64,000 bases of DNA from Vicugna pacos (lineage: Eukaryota; Chordata; Mammalia; Artiodactyla; Camelidae). The notes below the pieces were generated by a model. It had not been told where the DNA came from, did no database searches, and saw only the letters and a list, made by a program, of their open reading frames with translations. Location of the stretch: NCBI RefSeq assembly GCF_048564905.1, contig NC_133021.1, positions 3,985,501-4,049,500 on the forward strand, in the 5' to 3' direction. A program made the position numbers and the translations under genes. Shown here in pieces: positions 21,440 through 35,000 of this stretch; positions within the stretch are counted from its first letter, which is position 1, and each line of letters starts with the position of its first letter.

Positions 21440-24400
21440 AGTGGGTAGAATCACATTTACCTTAGGAACCTCTCGTCGGATGCAGCCCCTCCCCCAACAC
21501 TGACAAGATGCAGCAGCCATTGGGGATGGCAGTTACCGGTTGGATTCCAGGTGGAATGTTGGTGTGTACCGCGAGGCTTGTTGTGGCTGGTGGATCCTAG
21601 GTAACCGGGCAGAGTTCTGTGGGTGGATCAGTGTGATGGAGGGGCTGCCGCCCTCTGTGGAGCTTGGCTTAGGTCTTTGGTCCGGGAAGCTGTGTAAGTT
21701 CGAGATACTGCTGCTGCCCAAAGACCTGAGTTCACGGGTCAGTTTCCAGAACCTGAAAGGGCAGACAGTGGAAGATCTGCCTGGCATCAGCTTACTGGTG
21801 AAGCTCCGAGGTCCTTTCAGACTTGCCCAGTCCTGTTGAAGTCGGCTTTATGGGAGACACGAAGAGAAGCTGGCCGAAAAGCTGGCTGCACGGATTGAGG
21901 AGAGATGCGAACACATTGATGAGAGATGTCCTGCTACAATGGAGAATACTGGCCTGGAGACAGCTGTAGAGGATACCAGGCTCGAAAGACACTCATGAGA
22001 CATATTGAACCTCGCTGATACTGGCAGAAACATACGGAGTGCCAACGTGGACTTGAGGAAGCTCCTCGATTCTCTGCTCCAAGAACGGGTCCAAGATCCC
22101 TGGCGTCTAAGAGAGAAGAGATGGCAGAGGTGATCAAAAGGCTCATGTCCTTGGAAGAGGTCGTGAGAATCCACACGTCCCAAGGGGCATTTCCAAGCCA
22201 TTCACACCAAAGTGCACCAAGCCCAGGTAAGCCTTTTCCCAGGTTTGGGCCTAGCTAGCAAGCACTTGCTCTTCCCTCCCCTCCACTCAGGCATCCATTT
22301 GGAAGGATCAGTACCTGAGCTGCAATGAAGCCAGTACGAGAAGAGCAAGCCCCTCCTCGAATCAGAGTTCCTCCAGCTTCACACTCTGTGAACAACAGTG
22401 AACTCCTTAAAGGTCAAATAGTCTCGACTGAAACAGATAGGAATTGAAAACTTAGCTCACACAAAGAAACGATGGCCTTCTGCTAGATTCAGCAAATGCT
22501 GGGTTTCTGTCTTCTCTGGGGTGAAGGGATTGTGGTAAGTGAGGGGAATCTTTGACTGAACTTGAATATGTATTAGGCCTCAGTTTTTCAAGACAGTGTA
22601 GGTAAATATTAGAAGTCAGATAGTGAACTGAACTACAAAAGTCACCAATGACATTAAAGACACTGCTTATGTGGACCGTCTTTCAGTTGAGTTAAGCCCC
22701 CGGGGGCACTCTATCAAGGGGGTGCAGACTTGGTTGCGTCCAATTGCTTTACCCAACATGATCGGATGATTAAGCGTTCTCATCACTGATAGAAGAACCC
22801 CTGGTTCTCAATAGCCTAGCATAGCTGCAGCAGGGTTCTCATAGCTATAATGCCTCTAGGTGCTTTTGGATTCAAACCTAAATGTGTATATTTGGTTTGT
22901 TTCTTCTTGTATTTTCCTAGAGAGGGATGTTACCCCTTGAAATGCCAACATAGGCCAGTAGGTGTCATTGGGAGTAAAGGGCACCACGTGCACAAGTGAA
23001 TCCAACGTTGGGGGTTATTTCATGTTTCCAATAGGTATTTCATGGTTCCTGTTGGTTTCGGAGGCTTCAACAGTAAAGAGTGGACATGACCCCTTTAACA
23101 GTTTGGACTGCTAGTTTGCATTCTATCTGTCTATGTTTTCCTTAGAGCTGACAAAATGGTACCGAAATTGACAAGTCTGGCTTCTAGGTCGATTTAGTAT
23201 GTTTCAAAAACTAACTTCATTTTCGTATAACTCCCAAAACATGTAAATCAATTCTATTAAACTTTTTAATGACTGCAAATGAGATATCAACACAATGTCA
23301 AAACTGGAGTCTTCGGACAACCCCTCCCACCACGGCTGTAGAGAAACAAAGAGCTATACAAAAATCACATTTCTGTGAAATGTATCTGGAAAGTGTTGAT
23401 TCATCGATGCCCAGTTGGCAGAGAAGCAGTGCAACCTGCGCTCACTCGCTCCCATGTACACAGCAATGGGATCACACACTCACCCAGCCCTTGGCACAGG
23501 ACACTTGCCGAAAAGAGGTCTGTTACTTCCAAAGACAGGATGAGGCCTCACAACGCCTGGAAGCAGGGGAAGGCAAAGCAGGGAATGGAAACCAGTGCAG
23601 GGTCTGACCCCTGGTGATGGAGCAGCAAAAGTGAAACTCTGTTTAACTTGGACACACACTCTCAAGCGAACAGGAGACATGGGATTGAAGGTGATGTGCT
23701 GAGTGTTAGAAGAGTGCACAGCAGATGCTTGGCTGACAGAACTCAAAGAAACCAGCACAAAATATCCCCACAGTTGATTCTGAGACCAAGATCCGAGCTG
23801 CCAAATTTGAGGGAGCAGAGGCAGCGGTCAGTGAGGGATAGGGCTACGGATGATGGCACACGCTGAGTCTCAGGGATCTGGAGTGCCTTGTGGGATGTGG
23901 TGAGTCCAATCAAGAGAGCAAACAGACGTGAGACCCCAATGAGAAAGCAACCACACTGGCGCGCGCGGTTGAGATTATCGATATGTCCCATGGCCACACC
24001 CAACGCATCTGCAGGACCAGGGACCAATTTGGCATTTTGCCAATAGAGCACGAGTGGGGCTTCATCAGAGATATCGTGCATCTGGTCTGAGGGATCCAGG
24101 GGGCCTTGGGTTTGAAATCAGAATGAAAAGCCTTAGGATCTGCTACATTCATAACCTGGGCTGGGATTACGGTTTGGTTTGAGGCACAGGATGCGCAACA
24201 GCTCTGTGGTTGCCTTCGTGCACCCGTGCCACAAGGATGAGAGGACAAGGAAGAGTGGTGCAAGTCCACAGCGTGAGAAGAGGAAGCATTTCCTTCAGCA
24301 TTATCTCCCAAATTCAGATGCTACATTTTGGATGGCACCGGCACGGTACGGCACCGAGGACACCAAGGTCGGTCTGCGGGATCATTCCAGCAGGCCCTGA

Positions 24401-26548
24401 TGTGTGACATCCGTAGATATGCTTCCACTGGTGTTTCTGTAGACAGAGAAGCTCTGGGAAGAACTGGTTCATTGGGACATTCCCGTGGCACTACAAAGCA
24501 CAAGCGCACTCTCAGTTGGCAGATTTGGAAACACTCCAAAATGACATAGAGCAGAATGCAGAGCTGAGAACCTTTAGAAGCTTCATTTCCACAAGAGGAA
24601 GTGTCCTGTGCACTTTCAGATTTGTGAGATAAGCGTAATCAAAATGAGGTTATGCTAATCGAAATAGTATGGGGTGTTCATCACAACAAAGGCAACACCA
24701 GCAATCGGAGATATACCAGACAACACACACAGGAACAGGACATGGCATCAATGTCTAGGAGAAATTGTCCTCACAGAAATCCCATGGTATTGCGTAGAGA
24801 CAAGAGTCTAATGTATTCACTTCACAAAGCCCTAGAAGTCTACATTAGATAACCTGATATTACCTGACCAGTAGAGATGAAGAAGTACAGTAAAAGAAAC
24901 AGGAAGTACCATATTCAGTTCCAAAGAGATTGAAGGCCCATAAGATAAGCTTACAAACAACTAGACTGCAGAACGCTATCCAGAGCAAGTATTGAAAACG
25001 GAGGTGAGGGAAACACTGAATAACAACAGTGTCTCAGAATCCCAAAACGCAGAATACCAGAAAAGGGGAAGAGAAAGCCTAAAGACGAGCCAAATAATGT
25101 CAGAAAACTCAGTGGATGAGATAATATCAGGGCTAAAATTCAGTCCTAAGCAGACTAAATAATGCAGAGGGACGGGTGAATGACTGTGAAGTCAAGGGAA
25201 CAGAAATCCCTCGGTCAGGAGCAGACATAGGAAAGCAAGTGCAAACCAATGAAAACAGTGCTGTTGAATCCTGGGGTAAGAAAAGACATGAAAGACTAGG
25301 ATTCGTAAGAGTCCCAAATGGAAAAGCAAGAGATAAAGCGAAAAAAAAATGTCTGAAATTTTACCTGTAGGAAACTCAGACAGAAACTTGCTGAAAGCCA
25401 AGAAAGAATCATCTATGCGAATTCAGGAAGTACACAGCGTCCAAAGGAGGTGGAATCCCAATAGACCTACCAGCAGCTGTAGGATTCAAATCAACAAAGT
25501 TCATGAGCATCCCAGTGATTTAAAATGCGCCTGGAGGAAAGCAACATAGTCACAAGAGGACCTCCAGAGGGGTTTCAGCTGATATCTCGGCAGCAATATT
25601 GCAGGACAGGGAGGAGTGCCACGACATAGACCATATCCTGAATGGCAAAATGCTGCCATCTAGGGTAGCCTATGCCACATGACCGCCATTTCTAATAACG
25701 GCAGAGCTAGAGAATTCCACAGACCGGCCAATCTTAAAAGAATTCAGCAGTTCGAAACTTATCCTACAAGAAAGGTTGAGAATTCTCCCCTGAATAGAAA
25801 AGCAGCAAGATGAAATGGAAAGAAGAAAACCATTATTGGAAATGCAAGAAGAGCATGAGTGGCAAAGAAGAAAGAGGAAGAAGGCAAGGAGGACATCAAA
25901 ACCCTAAAGATGGGAGAGGGAAGCAGGAAATCTTAGGTGATTGGAAGCACTATCTTAAGTGAATCAGATTATATGACTCTCTGTTTGAAGCGAACGGAGA
26001 GATGCATGGCCTGACGTGTTTGCCAAACAGACGAGAAGCAGACCAACAAAGAATCAAACAAACACACAAGCACCAAAAGGGTACGGTTGTCTGACATATA
26101 CCAAGGGAAGCACGATTATTCAAAAGAAAATACTCAAGGGGATGTCAAGGATCATTCAGCACGCATCGACCCAGTAAGACGGCTTGCATGTACTCAGCAC
26201 ACTTGTATTCGGAAATCAGAGGCGTGCATTTATATTCGTCCATATTGATCCATAAGAGCATATCGTGACCTAACCCAAATGCCAATTTGGAGTCAAAGGG
26301 ATTCCTAGGCCGTGATATAGACTTGCAAGTCTTCCAACAGGACGAATGAATGCCATATTCTACCCTACGTAGAGAAGAAATGGCATAAGCCTATAACAAA
26401 GACAAGTAGCTCTGCAAAAGTGTACTAAGAGCAAAAGAGACAGACAGTAAAGTGCACACTGGGGTTGGCTTCATTACTAGGAATTTCAGCCCCCATGAAA
26501 CCAATGGATCCATATCCTGAGAGTGCGGGTGTTTCAGCAGAAATCAAC
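21240..26548 (+). repeat. Array unit 5 (5309 bp)
   Basis: Matches unit 1 except for two private CpG transitions, C to T at offset 1242 (22481) and G to A at offset 1405 (22644). Confidence 0.98.
21636..22534 (+). pseudogene. Coiled-coil-like gene fragment, unit 5 copy
   Basis: Private CpG transition at 22481 in the second exon-like part. Confidence 0.5.
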
Positions 26549-26748
26549 CGACGGGTATGTATTCCGAGTGTACGGATATTACAGAAACATAAGTTTCCTT
26601 AAGTGGGTCTCTGTGTTCTGTGAACCGTTAGAAAGTTTAAAGACGTGTGAAACCATCAACTGAAAATGGACACACTTCCCTCCGTTGGTACTGTGCATAG
26701 AGATCTGAACAAAAGGAAAGAGGGAAGAACAAAGGCCCATGGGACGCT
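24999..26748 (+). mobile_element. L1 LINE relic, unit 5 copy
   Basis: Same as the unit-1 copy at all scored sites. Confidence 0.6.
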
Positions 26749-29700
26749 AGTGGGTAGAATCACATTTACCTTAGGAACCTCTCGTCGGATGCAGCCCCTC
26801 CCCCAACACTGACAAGATGCAGCAGCCATTGGGGATGGCAGTTACCGGTTGGATTCCAGGTGGAATGTTGGTGTGTACCGCGAGGCTTGTTGTGGCTGGT
26901 GGATCCTAGGTAACCGGGCAGAGTTCTGTGGGTGGATCAGTGTGATGGAGGGGCTGCCGCCCTCTGTGGAGCTTGGCTTAGGTCTTTGGTCCGGGAAGCT
27001 GTGTAAGTTCGAGATACTGCTGCTGCCCAAAGACCTGAGTTCACGGGTCAGTTTCCAGAACCTGAAAGGGCAGACAGTGGAAGATCTGCCTGGCATCAGC
27101 TTACTGGTGAAGCTCCGAGGTCCTTTCAGACTTGCCCAGTCCTGTTGAAGTCGGCTTTATGGGAGACACGAAGAGAAGCTGGCCGAAAAGCTGGCTGCAC
27201 GGATTGAGGAGAGATGCGAACACATTGATGAGAGATGTCCTGCTACAATGGAGAATACTGGCCTGGAGACAGCTGTAGAGGATACCAGGCTCGAAAGACA
27301 CTCATGAGACATATTGAACCTCGCTGATACTGGCAGAAACATACGGAGTGCCAACGTGGACTTGAGGAAGCTCCTCGATTCTCTGCTCCAAGAACGGGTC
27401 CAAGATCCCTGGCGTCTAAGAGAGAAGAGATGGCAGAGGTGATCAAAAGGCTCATGTCCTTGGAAGAGGTCGTGAGAATCCACACGTCCCAAGGGGCATT
27501 TCCAAGCCATTCACACCAAAGTGCACCAAGCCCAGGTAAGCCTTTTCCCAGGTTTGGGCCTAGCTAGCAAGCACTTGCTCTTCCCTCCCCTCCACTCAGG
27601 CATCCATTTGGAAGGATCAGTACCTGAGCTGCAATGAAGCCAGTACGAGAAGAGCAAGCCCCTCCTCGAATCAGAGTTCCTCCAGCTTCACACTCTGTGA
27701 ACAACAGTGAACTCCTTAAAGGTCAAATAGTCTCGACTGAAACAGATAGGAATTGAAAACTTAGCTCACACAAAGAAACGATGGCCTTCCGCTAGATTCA
27801 GCAAATGCTGGGTTTCTGTCTTCTCTGGGGTGAAGGGATTGTGGTAAGTGAGGGGAATCTTTGACTGAACTTGAATATGTATTAGGCCTCAGTTTTTCAA
27901 GACAGTGTAGGTAAATATTAGAAGTCAGATAGTGAACTGAACTACAAAAGTCGCCAATGACATTAAAGACACTGCTTATGTGGACCGTCTTTCAGTTGAG
28001 TTAAGCCCCCGGGGGCACTCTATCAAGGGGGTGCAGACTTGGTTGCGTCCAATTGCTTTACCCAACATGATCGGATGATTAAGCGTTCTCATCACTGATA
28101 GAAGAACCCCTGGTTCTCAATAGCCTAGCATAGCTGCAGCAGGGTTCTCATAGCTATAATGCCTCTAGGTGCTTTTGGATTCAAACCTAAATGTGTATAT
28201 TTGGTTTGTTTCTTCTTGTATTTTCCTAGAGAGGGATGTTACCCCTTGAAATGCCAACATAGGCCAGTAGGTGTCATTGGGAGTAAAGGGCACCACGTGC
28301 ACAAGTGAATCCAACGTTGGGGGTTATTTCATGTTTCCAATAGGTATTTCATGGTTCCTGTTGGTTTCGGAGGCTTCAACAGTAAAGAGTGGACATGACC
28401 CCTTTAACAGTTTGGACTGCTAGTTTGCATTCTATCTGTCTATGTTTTCCTTAGAGCTGACAAAATGGTACCGAAATTGACAAGTCTGGCTTCTAGGTCG
28501 ATTTAGTATGTTTCAAAAACTAACTTCATTTTCGTATAACTCCCAAAACATGTAAATCAATTCTATTAAACTTTTTAATGACTGCAAATGAGATATCAAC
28601 ACAATGTCAAAACTGGAGTCTTCGGACAACCCCTCCCACCACGGCTGTAGAGAAACAAAGAGCTATACAAAAATCACATTTCTGTGAAATGTATCTGGAA
28701 AGTGTTGATTCATCGATGCCCAGTTGGCAGAGAAGCAGTGCAACCTGCGCTCACTCGCTCCCATGTACACAGCAATGGGATCACACACTCACCCAGCCCT
28801 TGGCACAGGACACTTGCCGAAAAGAGGTCTGTTACTTCCAAAGACAGGATGAGGCCTCACAACGCCTGGAAGCAGGGGAAGGCAAAGCAGGGAATGGAAA
28901 CCAGTGCAGGGTCTGACCCCTGGTGATGGAGCAGCAAAAGTGAAACTCTGTTTAACTTGGACACACACTCTCAAGCGAACAGGAGACATGGGATTGAAGG
29001 TGATGTGCTGAGTGTTAGAAGAGTGCACAGCAGATGCTTGGCTGACAGAACTCAAAGAAACCAGCACAAAATATCCCCACAGTTGATTCTGAGACCAAGA
29101 TCCGAGCTGCCAAATTTGAGGGAGCAGAGGCAGCGGTCAGTGAGGGATAGGGCTACGGATGATGGCACACGCTGAGTCTCAGGGATCTGGAGTGCCTTGT
29201 GGGATGTGGTGAGTCCAATCAAGAGAGCAAACAGACGTGAGACCCCAATGAGAAAGCAACCACACTGGCGCGCGCGGTTGAGATTATCGATATGTCCCAT
29301 GGCCACACCCAACGCATCTGCAGGACCAGGGACCAATTTGGCATTTTGCCAATAGAGCACGAGTGGGGCTTCATCAGAGATATCGTGCATCTGGTCTGAG
29401 GGATCCAGGGGGCCTTGGGTTTGAAATCAGAATGAAAAGCCTTAGGATCTGCTACATTCATAACCTGGGCTGGGATTACGGTTTGGTTTGAGGCACAGGA
29501 TGCGCAACAGCTCTGTGGTTGCCTTCGTGCACCCGTGCCACAAGGATGAGAGGACAAGGAAGAGTGGTGCAAGTCCACAGCGTGAGAAGAGGAAGCATTT
29601 CCTTCAGCATTATCTCCCAAATTCAGATGCTACATTTTGGATGGCACCGGCACGGTACGGCACCGAGGACACCAAGGTCGGTCTGCGGGATCATTCCAGC

Positions 29701-31857
29701 AGGCCCTGATGTGTGACATCCGTAGATATGCTTCCACTGGTGTTTCTGTAGACAGAGAAGCTCTGGGAAGAACTGGTTCATTGGGACATTCCCGTGGCAC
29801 TACAAAGCACAAGCGCACTCTCAGTTGGCAGATTTGGAAACACTCCAAAATGACATAGAGCAGAATGCAGAGCTGAGAACCTTTAGAAGCTTCATTTCCA
29901 CAAGAGGAAGTGTCCTGTGCACTTTCAGATTTGTGAGATAAGCGTAATCAAAATGAGGTTATGCTAATCGAAATAGTATGGGGTGTTCATCACAACAAAG
30001 GCAACACCAGCAATCGGAGATATACCAGACAACACACACAGGAACAGGACATGGCATCAATGTCTAGGAGAAATTGTCCTCACAGAAATCCCATGGTATT
30101 GCGTAGAGACAAGAGTCTAATGTATTCACTTCACAAAGCCCTAGAAGTCTACATTAGATAACCTGATATTACCTGACCAGTAGAGATGAAGAAGTACAGT
30201 AAAAGAAACAGGAAGTACCATATTCAGTTCCAAAGAGATTGAAGGCCCATAAGATAAGCTTACAAACAACTAGACTGCAGAACGCTATCCAGAGCAAGTA
30301 TTGAAAACGGAGGTGAGGGAAACACTGAATAACAACAGTGTCTCAGAATCCCAAAACGCAGAATACCAGAAAAGGGGAAGAGAAAGCCTAAAGACGAGCC
30401 AAATAATGTCAGAAAACTCAGTGGATGAGATAATATCAGGGCTAAAATTCAGTCCTAAGCAGACTAAATAATGCAGAGGGACGGGTGAATGACTGTGAAG
30501 TCAAGGGAACAGAAATCCCTCGGTCAGGAGCAGACATAGGAAAGCAAGTGCAAACCAATGAAAACAGTGCTGTTGAATCCTGGGGTAAGAAAAGACATGA
30601 AAGACTAGGATTCGTAAGAGTCCCAAATGGAAAAGCAAGAGATAAAGCGAAAAAAAAATGTCTGAAATTTTACCTGTAGGAAACTCAGACAGAAACTTGC
30701 TGAAAGCCAAGAAAGAATCATCTATGCGAATTCAGGAAGTACACAGCGTCCAAAGGAGGTGGAATCCCAATAGACCTACCAGCAGCTGTAGGATTCAAAT
30801 CAACAAAGTTCATGAGCATCCCAGTGATTTAAAATGCGCCTGGAGGAAAGCAACATAGTCACAAGAGGACCTCCAGAGGGGTTTCAGCTGATATCTCGGC
30901 AGCAATATTGCAGGACAGGGAGGAGTGCCACGACATAGACCATATCCTGAATGGCAAAATGCTGCCATCTAGGGTAGCCTATGCCACATGACCGCCATTT
31001 CTAATAACGGCAGAGCTAGAGAATTCCACAGACCGGCCAATCTTAAAAGAATTCAGCAGTTCGAAACTTATCCTACAAGAAAGGTTGAGAATTCTCCCCT
31101 GAATAGAAAAGCAGCAAGATGAAATGGAAAGAAGAAAACCATTATTGGAAATGCAAGAAGAGCATGAGTGGCAAAGAAGAAAGAGGAAGAAGGCAAGGAG
31201 GACATCAAAACCCTAAAGATGGGAGAGGGAAGCAGGAAATCTTAGGTGATTGGAAGCACTATCTTAAGTGAATCAGATTATATGACTCTCTGTTTGAAGC
31301 GAACGGAGAGATGCATGGCCTGACGTGTTTGCCAAACAGACGAGAAGCAGACCAACAAAGAATCAAACAAACACACAAGCACCAAAAGGGTACGGTTGGC
31401 TGACATATACCAAGGGAAGCACGATTATTCAAAAGAAAATACTCAAGGGGATGTCAAGGATCATTCAGCACGCATCGACCCAGTAAGACGGCTTGCATGT
31501 ACTCAGCACACTTGTATTCGGAAATCAGAGGCGTGCATTTATATTCGTCCATATTGATCCATAAGAGCATATCGTGACCTAACCCAAATGCCAATTTGGA
31601 GTCAAAGGGATTCCTAGGCCGTGATATAGACTTGCAAGTCTTCCAACAGGACGAATGAATGCCATATTCTACCCTACGTAGAGAAGAAATGGCATAAGCC
31701 TATAACAAAGACAAGTAGCTCTGCAAAAGTGTACTAAGAGCAAAAGAGACAGACAGTAAAGTGCACACTGGGGTTGGCTTCATTACTAGGAATTTCAGCC
31801 CCCATGAAACCAATGGATCCATATCCTGAGAGTGCGGGTGTTTCAGCAGAAATCAAC
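26549..31857 (+). repeat. Array unit 6 (5309 bp)
   Basis: Recombinant-looking at the scored sites: A at offset 3561 as in units 1, 4 and 5, but G at offset 4851 as in units 2, 3 and 7. No private change was noticed. Confidence 0.98.
26945..27843 (+). pseudogene. Coiled-coil-like gene fragment, unit 6 copy
   Basis: No CAA codon; matches unit 1. Confidence 0.5.
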
Positions 31858-32057
31858 CGACGGGTATGTATTCCGAGTGTACGGATATTACAGAAACATA
31901 AGTTTCCTTAAGTGGGTCTCTGTGTTCTGTGAACCGTTAGAAAGTTTAAAGACGTGTGAAACCATCAACTGAAAATGGACACACTTCCCTCCGTTGGTAC
32001 TGTGCATAGAGATCTGAACAAAAGGAAAGAGGGAAGAACAAAGGCCCATGGGACGCT
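30308..32057 (+). mobile_element. L1 LINE relic, unit 6 copy
   Basis: G at offset 4851; otherwise as unit 1. Confidence 0.6.
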
Positions 32058-35000
32058 AGTGGGTAGAATCACATTTACCTTAGGAACCTCTCGTCGGATG
32101 CAGCCCCTCCCCCAACACTGACAAGATGCAGCAGCCATTGGGGATGGCAGTTACCGGTTGGATTCCAGGTGGAATGTTGGTGTGTACCGCGAGGCTTGTT
32201 GTGGCTGGTGGATCCTAGGTAACCGGGCAGAGTTCTGTGGGTGGATCAGTGTGATGGAGGGGCTGCCGCCCTCTGTGGAGCTTGGCTTAGGTCTTTGGTC
32301 CGGGAAGCTGTGTAAGTTCGAGATACTGCTGCTGCCCAAAGACCTGAGTTCACGGGTCAGTTTCCAGAACCTGAAAGGGCAGACAGTGGAAGATCTGCCT
32401 GGCATCAGCTTACTGGTGAAGCTCCGAGGTCCTTTCAGACTTGCCCAGTCCTGTTGAAGTCGGCTTTATGGGAGACACGAAGAGAAGCTGGCCGAAAAGC
32501 TGGCTGCACGGATTGAGGAGAGATGTGAACAACACATTGATGAGAGATGTCCTGCTACAATGGAGAATACTGGCCTGGAGACAGCTGTAGAGGATACCAG
32601 GCTCGAAAGACACTCATGAGACATATTGAACCTCGCTGATACTGGCAGAAACATACGGAGTGCCAACGTGGACTTGAGGAAGCTCCTCGATTCTCTGCTC
32701 CAAGAACGGGTCCAAGATCCCTGGCGTCTAAGAGAGAAGAGATGGCAGAGGTGATCAAAAGGCTCATGTCCTTGGAAGAGGTCGTGAGAATCCACACGTC
32801 CCAAGGGGCATTTCCAAGCCATTCACACCAAAGTGCACCAAGCCCAGGTAAGCCTTTTCCCAGGTTTGGGCCTAGCTAGCAAGCACTTGCTCTTCCCTCC
32901 CCTCCACTCAGGCATCCATTTGGAAGGATCAGTACCTGAGCTGCAATGAAGCCAGTACGAGAAGAGCAAGCCCCTCCTCGAATCAGAGTTCCTCCAGCTT
33001 CACACTCTGTGAACAACAGTGAACTCCTTAAAGGTCAAATAGTCTCGACTGAAACAGATAGGAATTGAAAACTTAGCTCACACAAAGAAACGATGGCCTT
33101 CCGCTAGATTCAGCAAATGCTGGGTTTCTGTCTTCTCTGGGGTGAAGGGATTGTGGTAAGTGAGGGGAATCTTTGACTGAACTTGAATATGTATTAGGCC
33201 TCAGTTTTTCAAGACAGTGTAGGTAAATATTAGAAGTCAGATAGTGAACTGAACTACAAAAGTCGCCAATGACATTAAAGACACTGCTTATGTGGACCGT
33301 CTTTCAGTTGAGTTAAGCCCCCGGGGGCACTCTATCAAGGGGGTGCAGACTTGGTTGCGTCCAATTGCTTTACCCAACATGATCGGATGATTAAGCGTTC
33401 TCATCACTGATAGAAGAACCCCTGGTTCTCAATAGCCTAGCATAGCTGCAGCAGGGTTCTCATAGCTATAATGCCTCTAGGTGCTTTTGGATTCAAACCT
33501 AAATGTGTATATTTGGTTTGTTTCTTCTTGTATTTTCCTAGAGAGGGATGTTACCCCTTGAAATGCCAACATAGGCCAGTAGGTGTCATTGGGAGTAAAG
33601 GGCACCACGTGCACAAGTGAATCCAACGTTGGGGGTTATTTCATGTTTCCAATAGGTATTTCATGGTTCCTGTTGGTTTCGGAGGCTTCAACAGTAAAGA
33701 GTGGACATGACCCCTTTAACAGTTTGGACTGCTAGTTTGCATTCTATCTGTCTATGTTTTCCTTAGAGCTGACAAAATGGTACCGAAATTGACAAGTCTG
33801 GCTTCTAGGTCGATTTAGTATGTTTCAAAAACTAACTTCATTTTCGTATAACTCCCAAAACATGTAAATCAATTCTATTAAACTTTTTAATGACTGCAAA
33901 TGAGATATCAACACAATGTCAAAACTGGAGTCTTCGGACAACCCCTCCCACCACGGCTGTAGAGAAACAAAGAGCTATACAAAAATCACATTTCTGTGAA
34001 ATGTATCTGGAAAGTGTTGATTCATCGATGCCCAGTTGGCAGAGAAGCAGTGCAACCTGCGCTCACTCGCTCCCATGTACACAGCAATGGGATCACACAC
34101 TCACCCAGCCCTTGGCACAGGACACTTGCCGAAAAGAGGTCTGTTACTTCCAAAGACAGGATGAGGCCTCACAACGCCTGGAAGCAGGGGAAGGCAAAGC
34201 AGGGAATGGAAACCAGTGCAGGGTCTGACCCCTGGTGATGGAGCAGCAAAAGTGAAACTCTGTTTAACTTGGACACACACTCTCAAGCGAACAGGAGACA
34301 TGGGATTGAAGGTGATGTGCTGAGTGTTAGAAGAGTGCACAGCAGATGCTTGGCTGACAGAACTCAAAGAAACCAGCACAAAATATCCCCACAGTTGATT
34401 CTGAGACCAAGATCCGAGCTGCCAAATTTGAGGGAGCAGAGGCAGCGGTCAGTGAGGGATAGGGCTACGGATGATGGCACACGCTGAGTCTCAGGGATCT
34501 GGAGTGCCTTGTGGGATGTGGTGAGTCCAATCAAGAGAGCAAACAGACGTGAGACCCCAATGAGAAAGCAACCACACTGGCGCGCGCGGTTGAGATTATC
34601 GATATGTCCCATGGCCACACCCAACGCATCTGCAGGACCAGGGACCAATTTGGCATTTTGCCAATAGAGCACGAGTGGGGCTTCATCAGAGATATCGTGC
34701 ATCTGGTCTGAGGGATCCAGGGGGCCTTGGGTTTGAAATCAGAATGAAAAGCCTTAGGATCTGCTACATTCATAACCTGGGCTGGGATTACGGTTTGGTT
34801 TGAGGCACAGGATGCGCAACAGCTCTGTGGTTGCCTTCGTGCACCCGTGCCACAAGGATGAGAGGACAAGGAAGAGTGGTGCAAGTCCACAGCGTGAGAA
34901 GAGGAAGCATTTCCTTCAGCATTATCTCCCAAATTCAGATGCTACATTTTGGATGGCACCGGCACGGTACGGCACCGAGGACACCAAGGTCGGTCTGCGG